64,000 nucleotides of DNA from Sabellastarte sp. h YS-2021 (taxonomy: Eukaryota; Annelida; Polychaeta; Sabellida; Sabellidae): positions 10,977,962 through 11,041,961 of the forward strand of contig OZ024933.1 of NCBI GenBank assembly GCA_964017235.1. The letters are read 5' to 3'. Both the position numbers and the translations under genes were made by a program. Shown in pieces: positions 1-12,329 of this stretch. The first letter of the stretch is position 1; each line of letters starts with the position of its first letter. A model generated the notes under the pieces. That model was not told the DNA's origin, searched no databases, and saw nothing but the letters and a program-made list of their open reading frames with translations.

Positions 1-549
1 AGAAACTGTAATCTGGCTTGATATACTGGCTAAATTATGCTAGAATGTAAGTAAAATAAATTTGGAAATAACAGAGTGAAAAAAAATATTAGTAAAAGCT
101 ATAGAAGTTTATTGAAAATATTAAATGTCAAAGGGATAATTAAATGTTGTTATGAGAAATAGTCTTCCCATGCACAAGGTCACCTCTCTGAATTAATTTC
201 TGAAAATTAAAAGAACACTTAACATCCAAAAAAGCTAGAAACATAGGTGAAAACATAAAGTTGAGTTTAGTTTAATATTAAGCATTGTCTGAAATGTGCA
301 ACTGTTGCAAATTTGTCAGTGTAAATATTACATAAAGTTAGGCATACTAATTGGTTTGTATATCTTTTCAGACAAAGAGTGTGAGATGAAGAATTTGATA
401 TCCCCTCTTGTCACAACTGTAAAGTGAGCAAATTTGTGAATATTGTATGTGAACTTTCACCTGTCTAGTTTTTCCCCCATGTCTATATCACAGATTTCCC
501 CTTAAAAAAGTGATGACATTTGACGTTGGTTATAAAAAATTTTTTTAAA
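1..549. other. AT-rich intergenic DNA
   Basis: No gene or classifiable repeat seen. The last bases (about 536-549, a run of A, T then A) form the left target duplication of the SINE that follows. Confidence 0.5.
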
Positions 550-793
550 GGGGCCACGGTGGCAGAGTGGTAACACTCTCGCCTCCCACCTCTGAGGTCG
601 GGGGTTTGATCCCCGTGACGGCCTTAAGTGGGAAAGCTGGTAGTTGCTTGCCGTTGGTCAGCAGTTTACAGTACACAACCCTAGCGAACTCTATGTACTG
701 GTTTCCTCTGCCCTTCCAACTACCCGTCGTGATATGACCTGTACAGTGTTGAAAGCGACGTAAAACCCCAAATAAATAAATAAATAAATAAAT
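550..793 (+). mobile_element. tRNA-derived SINE, family A
   Basis: The head is tRNA-like, with an A box (TGGCAGAGTGG type) and a B-box-like segment. A body of about 150 bp follows, ending in a short conserved module (GTTGAAAGCGACGTAAAA) and an AATA-repeat tail. An imperfect direct repeat of A, T and A runs at about 536-549 and 794-806 fits a target-site duplication. The same body recurs at 4733, 18211, 20769 and (diverged) 41482. It is non-coding and depends on LINE enzymes for movement. The tail module resembles 3' modules described for molluscan SINEs, which is family knowledge and not a database result. Confidence 0.9.
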
Positions 794-1741
794 AAAATTT
801 TTTAAATAGATGGAAAACTTCAGTTTCTGTCATATCTAATTATGTGCATTTGGATAGTAGCCAATATTAGAATACATGTTTAGAGCATTCAAGTAAAATT
901 TTAACATACATTGGGTCATTTTTGCCCTGCCTATTGAATAATCAATGTTTAACGTGTTTGAAAAATCATCTGACAGTACATCAACCTTGGATATATTAAT
1001 ATATTTCTGTTCTTTGTAATGGAAAGTAGAATCATGACTAAAATGTGTGAATAATTAAGAAAATGTACAATGATTTAATTTTTTGTTATGATATGCAAGA
1101 GCTTTGTGAATTGGTTTCTAAATTTGAAAAGTTTAACATATATTAGTCAGTCACAAAATTTAAAAGAAACCACAATTTGAACAAACTTTAGTATTTTGTA
1201 ATGAGTATTTTCATTGCAAGATAGTGTTACGTGACATAGTGCTTACATTACTTTAATTCAATTCACTTTGTTTATTCGTACTTTGCTGTGTACAATATGC
1301 AATTTACATGCTGAAAGTATTGTTTGTGTACTATTAATGTCAACAAGATATGATAAATACAACATTTTGCAACTGTTTGGTACAAATAATGCTGTCTGTT
1401 TTGTAAAGCCACCTATGATCTATAGTCTATTTTAGTCCTTTTACATTATTTCAATGTATACACTTCCCTCAAAGTTGCATAAAAATAATATTATATTAAT
1501 TGTGAAACACAATTGTGAGACCTTCCTTTAGTTAATGACAACTAAAACCCAGGCAGGAATTTCTTCATGTTCATTCTTTAAGAAAAAATGTCATGTAGTA
1601 CTTCAGAGCTAATTCCTGAACCAACACAACAGCAATGAATCCTGAGAATGATTATCCAAAATTTGATTACATTGTACATTAAGCCTGACTTATACATTTT
1701 ATGGCATTTTTGAAAATAACAAATATCAGTACAAAAGAACA

Positions 1742-2080
1742 GTAGAAAAATGAAACAAATTGTATACAATGCTACATGTTTCACTATATACACCGAAGTT
1801 TTAATTGTATGTTATTCTGTCAAATAATAAGGGAATGATGGTTGGGTTATATACTTATGCACTTTTTAAATATTTATGCCCTTTGCACACAGTTTTCCCT
1901 TTGTCAATTTACAATTTCACAATTGCAGTTAGTTCTTATTGTTGTACGTTATATAATCTGCAAGGAGTCTATTACAATTAGACAAGTGTGCAATTTTAGA
2001 TCATCTCTCGATTGAATTGAATAATCTCCTTATTTTTTATCTTATGTAAATATTTTCTTGATTGTTTTACATTAGTAAAA
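1742..2080 (+). repeat. Local direct repeat, copy a
   Basis: This segment is collinear with 2611-2890. Shared blocks include a GTAGAA...ATGAAACAAATT start, a CGAAGTTTTAA/CTGAAGTTTTAA block, a TATGCACTTT block and GCAATTTTAGA.CATCTCT. It has no coding potential. The spacing of about 850 bp suggests an old local duplication or two copies of an unknown repeat. Confidence 0.55.
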
Positions 2081-2610
2081 TTAAAAATTCTTACTTACTT
2101 TGTACTTAACAGTTATATTATGACAGTCACATTGCCAAAGCAACAAACAGTACTGTTTTGTGTTTCTCTTCTAATAAGTTTTTTCGTGCATGAGAATGTA
2201 ATCATGAACATATGTAGCAAAGTAGTTTGTGATGTGTAATCTTTTAACATAAATTTCCAATGCATATATTCATGTCACTCAATTCAAAATTGCCTCAAGC
2301 ATTAGGTGCAAAAAAGTTATTCTAGCGTGTATGTCTGTGTAGATGCTTTCTATCATACACATTTATATTAGTTTCATTGTTCGTATTCCAGTAAGACACA
2401 CATACATTTCTGTATAGTGTGTATACACAATAAAATTTGCCATTCTGGGGTACAGAAAAAATTAAAGCCACTTCAAAAAGGAGTTATACGTTTCCTGAGA
2501 TATCTCAAAATTATATTAGAATGTGGATATATTGACTAAAATTACATTAACCTCAACAACAAGTTGTTATGAATAACACTATTCAAAATTCTCTGAATGA
2601 CACGACAGGA

Positions 2611-2890
2611 GTAGAAGTATGAAACAAATTCTATGTCTTTAATATTTTCACTGAAGTTTTAACTGTATGGTGTTTGGTAAAAAAATGTTTAAATTATGTG
2701 TGGTTGATATATTTATGCACTTTGTACATTGTAATAAAAGATGCACTTTGTCAATTTAAAATGTCACATTTTTACTTACTTGCCACGGATCTTTGTTGAG
2801 CAATTTTAGACCATCTCTTTATTGATCTGAATACTGACCTTATTCTTCAACTTATTTAAAATAGTTGGCTGATTCTTTTACATAAGCAAA
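2611..2890 (+). repeat. Local direct repeat, copy b
   Basis: Partner of 1742-2080, diverged by many substitutions and small indels. No ORF or known family recognised. Confidence 0.55.
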
Positions 2891-2965
2891 CTTTTGAATA
2901 TCCTTTCTTATGTGATTTGTAGCTAATACCTAGTTACCAACCGTTCGTCTCCAGTGGAACATCTC

Positions 2966-3058
2966 CATAATTAAGTGTTGATGAGAAATTAACTGACCTC
3001 TAAAGGTCAAGTACTTGTTAAATTATAGACACAAAAAGTTGGTTATTGAAGTCCCCAT
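2966..3058 (+). repeat. Short direct repeat, copy 1
   Basis: Matches 3798-3890 over about 90 bp, including the shared core TTGACCTCTAAAGGTCAA followed by TACTTGTTAAATTATAGA. The core contains a short palindrome (GACCTCTAAAGGTC). Family unknown. Confidence 0.5.
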
Positions 3059-3797
3059 TGAATAACATAAACATGGGGTGGTTGGGAGGGAAGGTTTGAT
3101 GTACTAGCCACATGAACCTCACAGCAAAGAACTGGTGTATTGCATCCCATTTATATTCATTTTGGCGGGTGCTGTCAAAATACTTTAAAGTTTTAACCCA
3201 GTTTCTTTCAATGGCTTCATGAATACTCATGATTTTTCTCTAGCATTTATAAAAATAGAGTTGCCATAAACCAGATAACCCATTTTTTACTTTTTGCTAA
3301 AGCCCCATACCCACTGACACGGTGTGCCTATCTTCCCCTGCAACACTCATCACAGTGGGAAAACAAGGCAGACCAAAAACAACCAATTTGGAATTGGAAA
3401 CTGTATTAAATATTTAGAGTTTATTAAAAGCTATATTAAAACAACTTCAGTCATAAAGCATCCGTTTTTAAAATATGAAACTTTCTATGTTAATTGACAA
3501 CCAGCTTACACCAGATTTCTTTAGCATCCTGTTGTCAAGCTCACTACCACTAAGTAACAAATTAGAAGCTTACTATTTATATACAAGTTTAATTATTCCA
3601 AACCACTACTGTTATCAACTATCAGATACATCAGGCTGGTTAATAAGTAAACTCACAGAAATGTGCTACTGTGAAACCTTAGTAAGTAGCAGATGATATA
3701 AGTTACTGTGATTTGACCTTAAGGTCACAATCTGACTTTGCAACTATCAAATATACGTTTGAAGGTTATAAAGAAGTCCAAGAAAGTTGAATCTAAG

Positions 3798-3890
3798 TAA
3801 GTGTTGTTTAGAAAGTAATTGACCTCTAAAGGTCAAATACTTGTTAAATTATAGAAATTAAAAAGTTGATTATTGAATCCCAAAACCCCA
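3798..3890 (+). repeat. Short direct repeat, copy 2
   Basis: Partner of 2966-3058, with the same palindromic core and the same downstream TTATTGAA block. The rest of 3060-4730 shows nothing recognisable. Confidence 0.5.
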
Positions 3891-4732
3891 AATATCATAT
3901 TATTAACTTTTGAAAGGTATGGATGACACTGGCTGTGGTAGGAGTATCTTGCAAATATGTAAATACTGCCTCACTTTGCCAATTGCCATGTTGTTTTATA
4001 TTTTCTGTGGCGACATCTTCATTGAAAGCCGGCAAAGCACCACTATGCCTGAATGAATGAAATGTGAAGTGATGAGGGTTAATATCACATTAATAACAAC
4101 CAATTTTAACCCTTTCTTTGTAAAAATTGAAACAAATGACCAGTTTTGTCAGACAATTAAAATATTTAATCAATGCCGTAATGAATTATTTAATAAAGGT
4201 AGCTGCACTACCAGAAAATGTAATGAAGACTGCATATTTTAGCATATATCATGACCAAATAGACACCTTGTTGCCCCCATATCATGTCCCCTTAGTTTAA
4301 GTATCGAGTACCAAATTTTTATTACTATCAGGCAAAAACAAGACGGAAAAAGCCACAACAGGCCATTAAAAACACAGTTTTCTAGACCTGTCCATTTTCA
4401 AATTTTTAAACAATGTTCACCAATTTCTCTGACAAAGCTGTGGTAGACACTCCTTTGACATAAATTTGCATTTTCGCATTAGCTGTGCTGATCTGACCAA
4501 CAACTGAACCTTTCTATTATTGAGCACTTCTGTAGGCCAACTAAAAGAGGCAAAATAGTTCTTAAATACTGCCACATGGTTACATAAAGAACATGCTTTA
4601 AGATAATTTTGTGCAATATATTCTAAATACAAAACTATTGTGTCAAGACTGTGATGAGGATGCAAACTAACAAACACTACAAATGGCTGGAAGACGAAAC
4701 ATGAAGCAAATTTTTTAAAAATCTGAGTTTTA

Positions 4733-4938
4733 CATTGCTTTCAACACTGTACAGGTCACATCACGACGGGTAGTTGGAAGGGCAGAGGAAACCAGTACAT
4801 ACAGTAGGTCAAGGTGTAAACTGCCGACCAAGAGCAATCAACTTCCAGCTTTCCTACTTGAGGTCTGGTTGGAAACTGAACCCCGATCTTGGAGGTGGTA
4901 GGTGAGAGTGGTATCACTCTGCCATCGTGGCCCTCATG
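4733..4938 (-). mobile_element. tRNA-derived SINE, family A, degraded copy
   Basis: Reverse complement of the family A SINE. It starts in the conserved GCTTTCAACACTGTACAGGTC block (3' end of the SINE), passes through the GCCGACCAA block and ends in a decayed tRNA-like head at GCCATCGTGGCCC. The AATA tail is missing or eroded and the B box is mutated, so this copy is older than those at 550 and 18211. Confidence 0.85.
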
Positions 4939-6321
4939 CAGTAGAGGTCCTGGGCCTGAGACAAGAATGGCAGCATCATGTTTAGACATACCCGCTTAAC
5001 TGGACTGAGGCAGCCAACTTCTTCTGTCAAGTTAAACCTGAAAAGTAGGCATTTATTCATCAGGAAGTACTTCATCCCCAAAACATGTTTTAGAATTCCC
5101 ACCACTGAACTACAATGCTAGATAGAACATCAGCATAGACATGGTATTTTTCTGCAATATGTGTAATAATAAGGATGGTATTTCATCCAGCAGTATATAA
5201 ACAAATAGACCAATGTTTATTTACCAGTCCAAACATTTTTGGCCAGACACTCTTTCATAATCTTGTCACTATTACTGACAGTGAAATCCAAAACTAAAGT
5301 ATGCAGATTAATAGTTTCGATTGATTCAGCATATCTAAAACTATCTGCGTTTACAATAAATCAGTCAGTTCATATTAAATGTTAAAGCATGTATCTTTGT
5401 ACATCAAACAAGTCTACATCCTGACCTACCTAGGAATAGTTGTTCTTGACATCCAAGAAGTGTTTGCATATTTAACAAAAATGCCTTAATTATGCTTCAC
5501 AGACTTCATTTTACTGTGTTGTTACAGTATTACTTTGAAGAAATGTAATTAAGTGAAAAGTGTTTGCTTGTAAAAATTGCAAAGCATTCATATTGAGAAC
5601 CAGGGATAAATTATAGTTTGTTCGAATGACTGTTGCAACTTACAGCAAAATAATCTAAGAATGTTGGAAAGGCAAAATAAATAATGCATATCCTCAATGG
5701 ATTTCTCATATATATCCACAGATACAACTCCCGTGTGATAAACCTATTATTTCCCAAGATGAAGTTAAGATTGTCACCATAGTTTTATAAACATAAGGGA
5801 CTTGTGACATGTGACATGTGACTGGTTAAATATATATTACAGAATGTTCACTGTCTAAATTATGTAAATTTAATTATGCAATTACATTTTACTATAATTA
5901 GATTACAAAAGTCATATACTGAATAAATAGAAAGCACTCAAACAAGTCATTGAGTTAGAATCTGCATCATCCTATTCATTTGTTTCATACTGTGTAAGTC
6001 TTTGTAAGCCCATCTGATGATCGGTGGGTAACTCTCAGGCTCCCAGAAAGTGATTTACATAATACACAAAGGAGTACATAAAGGATCTTTTGTAAAAGAA
6101 TCACTGTAAAAGTATTGTGTTGGCGTCTTTTGAAAAGTATATTTGAATTACTACATATTTAATTAAATACATATGTGCTTGTTTTTTTCTCATTGTGGAA
6201 GTCTTCAAAATGTGTGTCTGGTTTGAACTTCTTTTATTGGTGAGTACCCTTTGTAGTGTTTGAAGAACAACTCATGTTTACCTATGACATCAACATGTGT
6301 CTATAGAATATGTCATGTATG
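4939..6321. other. AT-rich intergenic DNA
   Basis: No gene or named repeat seen. Small ORFs here have no recognisable domain. The final bases flank the left end of the split LTR that starts at 6322. Confidence 0.45.
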
Positions 6322-6470
6322 TATTATAATGAGTAAACTTCATGTATTTTACTTAGTCAGCTGTCATTAGTAGATTTTACATATAACATAGTTCATGTGT
6401 ATTATTAGCGTATATTGTATAAAGTTCTGTATATTGGTACATACAAACTTAGAACTGCATCATATTTTTT
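6322..6470 (+). repeat. 5' LTR of the env-bearing Gypsy element, left piece
   Basis: Matches the start of the 3' LTR (17912-18066), with a few substitutions and an 8-base gap. The first dinucleotide is TA where the 3' LTR has TG. The piece ends in CATCATATTTTTT (6458-6470), which recurs at 11028-11040 as the target duplication of the inserted LINE. Confidence 0.85.
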
Positions 6471-6909
6471 TTATATTAATTATATAGATATTTACATATA
6501 CAAAAGTGTGACAACATTATTAGACATACAATACAATCAATATATTCTGTGTACAATACAATCATATTTTCACTCGTTTTTAATAGAAAGAGAATCCACT
6601 TTACCATCTCAGTAATTCTACCCTGAACACCAATATAGGAAGTGTGTAACAACAACAATGAAAGAGTCATACCATAACTATTAATACACTGCAAATAACA
6701 CATTTCCTTGCCTGACTCCACACACCATGATGTAGCAAGATGTATGTGAAACAGATGCATATTAGCATTGATCGTTTTTTTTTATAACTTAAATTAAACC
6801 TTTACTTATTGTTCTCTTCCTCAAATAATGATTTACAGGTCAACCATTTTTTGCTGAATATGTGTTGTGTGTTGTTTAATTTGGAAAGAGTATGTTGTTA
6901 TAAGTACTT

Positions 6910-8320
6910 TTATTTTATAAGATTTTGCAAATGGTGTATATTAACACAATTTTTGTATTTTGAGCAATGAAATATATAGCTTCGAGTGATCAAAGGTATG
7001 AAGTTCAAAGACCAAAAATTTTGATCATGCTTCTGATACCCGAATATGAAATCCAACTCATTGAGCTTTATTTTAATGGAGAGTTTCAATTCAAACCATT
7101 TTGTAATGTTTTTCCAAAGACCAAGCACAATTTGACATCTGGCAAATAAATGGATAATGTTTTCATGTTGCTGACCACATATTCCACAGATAAAAGATTC
7201 ACTGAGATTCAATTTATGTAAGTGGTCCTTTGTACCAAGTATTCTATGCAATGTTCTGTACTGAAACCATATATACGAGTTATCCAAAACTCCTTTAAAA
7301 CATATCTTGTAAACGGTTCTCCAGAATTCACTATGTAGTTGCACATTTAATTCAAGTGACCATTTTTTTTCATTGTTCGGTTGTTTAAAATCATCACAAC
7401 AAAGTATTGTGTAGAACTTTTTACTTCCCTTTTCGGGATTTAACAGAACATTTATATGAAATGGAACATGTGATCTTTCCAAATTAACTTTAGAAAAAAC
7501 ATTTTTCCTCTCTATGAATTTTGCTATCAGGTGTTTTATTCTGTAGTAATGTAATATATTCACATTGAGCTTACACTTTGTTTTTGGTTCATCTGGGCCA
7601 AAAATGATTCCATCTGAGTTAAGTCAGTCTGCCACAATCGTTATACCTTTTTAAAACCAGTTTCCATAAAACAGACTTTCTGGAGATATTTGACTATTGT
7701 ACCAAATGCTACTACTTGAGAGGTCTTTGTCTGCTTTGACTTTTTGATTTCTACAGAATGTTATCCACTTTTCAAATACATTACACCAGAAGGGATTAAG
7801 ATTTGGAAGTTGTTGTTGAAACCACTTTGACCCAACATAAAACATTTTGAATATGTTTTTACAGCTTTCTTGTAGCAATAAGTTCCATGGCGACTCCGGT
7901 TTTGTCAAAATATGTTTCATCCACTCAATTTTTAAAGATTTTTCAAATTTATAAATATCAACCATACGTAGTCCACCTTTTAAATCATCAGCACAGACAT
8001 TTATTCTTTTAATTTTGTGTGTTTTCCCTCCCCATAGGTAAGAAAATAATATTCTGTTTAAATCATCTAAGATCTTTTGAGGCGTCACAATAGACATGAA
8101 TAAATGATTGAATTTAGACAGGATCATAGTTTTTATCACTGTTATTCTCCCAATAGGTGTTAGAAACCTACTGTTCCAACAATTTAGTACTTTTTTTGGC
8201 TTTGTTCATTGCTCTAATGAAATTTAGCTCAGGTATATTATCTAGATGCACTGAAAAATCAATACCCAAAAATGAGAATTCTGTATCTCCCCAATGTAGT
8301 TTTGCTGAAATATTTAGTTT
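6910..8320 (-). pseudogene. LINE RT thumb and C-terminal Cys-His region (broken)
   Basis: This is the C-terminal third of the LINE polyprotein, in at least two frames (about 8139-7651 and 7563-6910). The upstream piece has the long hydrophobic/basic stretch typical after LINE reverse transcriptases, including an LWGGK motif. The downstream piece contains CGICGQQHENIIHLFARC, a CxxC...H...C pattern like the C-terminal zinc-binding domain of L1/Tx1/CR1-type elements. It probably helps RNA or DNA binding during target-primed reverse transcription. A stop and frameshift lie near 7563-7650, and more breaks lie at 8140-8320. Confidence 0.8.
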
Positions 8321-8323
8321 TTC

Positions 8324-9170
8324 TTAACAATGCTTCTTGCTACCTATCCATATTATTTTAGTTTTTTCGGTGTTCATTTTGAGACCTGATAATGAACCAA
8401 AAAGCTCCATAATGTTTAAAGCTGTCTGCAAGGAACTTTGACTTCCATCAAGTAGTAGTGTAGTGTCATCTGCAAATTGTGTAAATTTTAAAGCTTGTGA
8501 ACCAACACAAATTCCTTTTATGCTGATATTGTTTTCAATCATTATATTTAAGATTTCTGCTACAAGTAAAAAAAGATAAGGTGAAATTTGGTCGCCTTGC
8601 CTACATCCACGGCAAATATGAATTGGATCTGAAAGAACGCCGCATTGTAAAACAAAGGCAGTAGCATTATTATTAAATAATTTTATCCAGTCAATAAAAG
8701 CTTCATCAAAACCAAACAGAGCTAAAGTTGAGTATAAAAATTTCCACGACACAGAATCAAACGCTTTTTCAAAATCTATTAGTATGATCATCCCTGGAAT
8801 GTTATGCTTTTCTGTAAAATTCATCAAGTCATAAACTGTACGAATGCTTTTCCCTATATATTGTCCTTTGATGTAGCCAGTTTGTGTTTTTGAGATTAAA
8901 TTATTAAGATAGGGCTTCATTCTTTCAGCTAAGACACCAGTTGCCAACTTATATACTGCAAATAAGAGAGATATTGGCCTCCAGTTTTTCAAAAAATGTC
9001 TGGCCTTGTCACCTTTTGGCAAACAAGTTATAATACTTTGTTGCCATGATATTGGTAATATACCTTTGTTGTAAGAGACATTTATTGCATTTGTAATGTG
9101 ATTTTTCAGTTTTCCCTAAAATACTTTCAGAACGTCAGCTGAAAGCCCATCAATAATGGGTGATTTATTG
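8324..9170 (-). pseudogene. LINE reverse transcriptase palm domain
   Basis: A 232-codon open stretch (9022-8324) holds the core RT: a NWRPISLL motif near residue 14, IDFEKAFDSV (first catalytic Asp), GCRQGDQISPYLF, and FADDTTLLL (catalytic Asp pair) near residue 185. These are the conserved blocks of LINE reverse transcriptases, which copy the element's RNA at a nicked chromosome target. The link to the endonuclease (9023-9175) is still recognisable in another frame (KSP.IDGLS-type block), so one or more frameshifts and a stop separate the two halves. Confidence 0.9.
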
Positions 9171-9174
9171 TTTT

Positions 9175-10608
9175 TCATCTTTTTAATACATTTCCTAGTT
9201 CATTAGTTGACATTTCTCTGCCTAGGTTTGGTTGGGAGATCTTCTTAATGTTCTGTAATTCAGGCATTTCAGAAATGTCTGGTGTATCAAATGAATTATC
9301 CTTACTTTTAAAAAGATTACTATAGAATTTTTGCACTGCTTTTAATATCTTGTATTGTTCGGTTATAATAGAACCGTCTGCTGTTTGTATTTTTTTAATG
9401 GTCTTATCAACAAAATTTTTAGTTTCCAATTTGCAAAAAAAAATTGTGGGCTTTTCCCCCTGGTCTAGCGATTGTAAATGTGATCTTACCATTTGACCTT
9501 TGATTCTTTTTTCACGCAATTTTTGAAGTTCTAGCTTTTTATCTTCCATTAATTTTGAGTTTGTTCCAGTCTCATTCCGAATTCTTTCTAAATGATCTAT
9601 ATCTTCCAACAGAATTTTTTCTCTAATTTTATTTTCTTTTTTGAGAGTCGTAGCAAATTTTATTGTTTCTCCCCTTATACACATAAAGAGCATTTCTAAA
9701 AACATATCTTTTTCAATTGTCACTTCAATAGTATCCTGGTTGTTCATTAAGTAATCAAGATTATAAATTGGAATAGCATATTTCATTTTTTCTTCCTCAA
9801 TACACTTGTTAATGGTATCTAGATAATCCTTATTTTTATGTAGACTATTGTTGAATTTCCAAATTCCTTTACCCACCTTAAAGTTATGAAGTGATATATT
9901 AAGTTCGAGGACAGAATGATCTGATCTGTAGCTTGACTGGATCTCACATTTTGAAATTAAGTCACACATTGAGTTTGATATCAAAAATAAATCCAATCTT
10001 GCCTGTTTCAGTGGATTTTTTCTTCTCCATGTATAAAGTTTAGTTTGTGGATTAAGAGTTCTGTAAATGTCTATCAAATCAAGGTCATTTACAGTGTCTA
10101 GGACAATTGATCTTGCTTTTGGATTATTTACTTTTAAATAGTTGTGAGAATCTTTTTGTGCTTCTATCACCAAATTGAAATCTCCACAGATTATTACATA
10201 ATGTGTTTCATCATTATTTGCTAAGTTTTTTATTTCTTCAAAAAAGTTTGGGTCATCATGATTTGGTGCATAGATTGTAATAAGATTAATTTTCAGAGAG
10301 CTACAAGTTAATAGAAGCTGTATGTAATTACCATTATGATCTGTATTGTATTTAGAGACTTGGTAATCAAAGTTATTATTTAGCAGTACAGCTACCCCAC
10401 GTGAATTGGTTTTTGAACCATTTAAATAACAATCAGGCCATAATTTTTTAACAGAACCTACATCTTTTGGTAACAGATGTGTGTCTTGCAGACAAACAAT
10501 TGAAGCACCGGTTTCTTTAAAGTAAGAAAGGACATCTGTCCTTTTTTCCATATTGTGAAGACCCTGGCAATTTGCAGATAGCACTTTAATACGTGATGTG
10601 TCAGGCAT
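9175..10608 (-). pseudogene. LINE apurinic-like endonuclease and N-terminal pol region
   Basis: A 477-codon open frame. Residues 1-240 form an exonuclease-endonuclease-phosphatase domain: SANCQGL near residue 10, LQDTH near 40, IICGDFNLV near 140 and SDHSVL near 230. It would nick the target DNA to prime reverse transcription. The usual Glu of the QETH-type box is Asp here. Residues 320-400 are Lys/Glu-rich and probably helical, as in the linker before LINE RT. The frame ends at a stop just before the RT. The ATG at 10608 is a plausible start, but upstream sequence may be missing. Confidence 0.88.
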
Positions 10609-11027
10609 CTTTTAACATTCTAAAGTTCTTGCAGACATTTTTTGTTTCAAATAAATATGGCAAAGAAGTGGAATCTGTTGAGACAGTATACATCCCATTA
10701 ATGATACAATAGGACACAAAACATTGATCATTCAAAATTGAGATCGCACACTTTAAAAAATTGGGTAACAAAGTAAATATGTGCATTATATTTGCTGCTT
10801 GTAACAAAAAGATCATGCTCTTTAAAAAAGTGGATAACATATTATACATTATGTACATTTGTTGCTTGTAGCAACAGTAACGTTAAGTTTGAAAGATGAA
10901 GTTGTAATAGTCTTTAAATATTATCAACATTATCATAATAAGGATTATTTTCATAAAAACCAATGTAATTTGAACTGCATCATCATTACAACCTAACTTT
11001 ATTACAGCATTTGTCTTTACTTATCCT

Positions 11028-11687
11028 CATCATATTTTTTCAAATTTGCAGACTTGTAAAGTCTGATAAAGCATAATTTTACTTTTATTATTATTGTATC
11101 TTAAGCCCTATGAAATCAAACAGTGTGTCTATAAACTTGGCACTTTATAATGATTCTTGTGAATTCACACATGGTGTACAAAGACTGTTTGTTTTAACAG
11201 CCATTCTTTCAGCGGAAATAGGGATCAATCTGTATAGTGTGGTAGTTTGTCAGTACATCTTAGATAATTTTGTAATTACCATGAACATTTCAAAAGCTTA
11301 AGCACAAGGGACTTATTCATTACTGTCCTCTGAACTGGTTACACCAATGCTGTTAAAAGCTTATCAGATCTTGTATGTGGGAAGCAGGTTATAAAATATA
11401 TATATGGTCAGGAAGTTATAAAATAATATTTACCTGCCACACTTTATTGCAAACAAACAGCTATAGCAGCTTGTATCAAAGCTCATCTGGATAACCACAT
11501 AATTACTTGTATGTATTCCACATCAAAGCCTATACCTTCTCTGTTAAGTAACCCTAACTTAGGTACAATGCCTAACTTGTTGCCCATAATGTCACAAAGC
11601 ATTTATCTTGTGTGGTTGTCAGTTCCTGTTTCTACCCTAGCTTCTACATGTAACTGGCTGATAGGTTGCAACTACCTTATTGGATTA
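11028..11687 (+). repeat. 5' LTR of the env-bearing Gypsy element, right piece
   Basis: Collinear with 18059-18969 of the 3' LTR once the SINE at 18211-18448 is skipped. I count about 20 substitutions over about 640 bases. The region equivalent to the SINE insertion point (near 11175-11190) is intact, confirming the empty site. Homology stops at 11687, where an internal deletion has removed the remaining LTR, the primer-binding site and the gag N-terminus. The short ORFs inside are not genes. Confidence 0.88.
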
Positions 11688-11699
11688 AACAACTAGCAG

Positions 11700-12329
11700 A
11701 TGTCCCTAGATGAAGCAACACTGGCAGACCCCAAGAAGTTTACAGATCAACTCCTCCAGCGGTACTCACGAACTACAGATACATTCACAGCCATGCAGGA
11801 GTTGAAGATCATGAAACAGATCAAAGGCCAGGATCCGCTCCAGTTTGTGGATGACTTTGCCAACATGTACACAAAGTGTAAGATGGACATGCAACAGATC
11901 ATGCCTTTTACAGTCGCAGCTCTGGAAGAGAATGTAGGACAGTACATTCGAGCACAGAATCCTAAATCCCTACATGATATCAGGACTGCAATCACAAGAT
12001 ATTCTGGATCTGCTACTACAGGAAAATCAGATACTGCTCTTCAAACAGACACAGCAATAAAAGCATTATGCTCCCGCCTTGATGATGTAGTGACCCAACT
12101 GGCATCTGTTTCTGCTATTCAAACACAGGGACAAAATCAGTGGAATCACGGCAGGGCCAGACCAAAGACAGACTCTAGGCAACCACAGGGACAAGCTAAA
12201 AGGAATTGCAACTTTTGTGGAGGTAAGTTTCACTCCAAGTTGTCTGAATGTCCGGCAAGAAACAAAAGAATGCAGAAATTGTGGTATTATGAATCATTTT
12301 GAGAAAGTGTGTAGAAGTAAAAAGGAATA
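11700..12329 (+). pseudogene. gag remnant (capsid C-terminal part plus two zinc knuckles)
   Basis: An open frame of 200 codons to 12302, then a one-base frameshift, with the gag frame closing at TAG 12327-12329. The N-terminal matrix/capsid half is absent: the first codons already sit in mid-capsid (FTDQLLQRYS, DPLQFVDDFANMY). Near the end is a CX2CX4HX5C knuckle (CNFCGGKFHSKLSEC). After the frameshift there is a second CX2CX4HX4C knuckle (CRNCGIMNHFEKVC). Two knuckles are common in Gypsy nucleocapsids, where they bind genomic RNA. The frameshift and missing 5' part make it non-functional. Confidence 0.85.

Larger units (their letters stand above)
6471..11027 (-). mobile_element. Tx1/L1-like non-LTR retrotransposon (LINE), inactive, inserted in an LTR
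   Basis: The element reads right to left: apurinic-type endonuclease, then reverse transcriptase with an FADD box, then a C-terminal Cys-His domain. It is flanked by a 13-bp duplication of target DNA (6458-6470 and 11028-11040), and the unoccupied version of the site is visible in the 3' LTR near 18058. No ORF1 is seen upstream of the endonuclease, so the copy is probably 5'-truncated. The 3' end has an AT-rich tail and no clean poly-A. Several frameshifts make it non-functional. Clade assignment rests on the overall look of the RT and C-terminus and is inference. Confidence 0.9.

Noticed and set aside
1578..1793. Short minus-strand ORF as a gene
   Set aside because: AT-rich, no domain, no splice or composition support; typical chance ORF. 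The same holds for most ORFs under 100 codons in the window.
11511..11696. ORF duplicated at 18793-18984 as a conserved small protein
   Set aside because: The pair is the same LTR region on both sides of one element.
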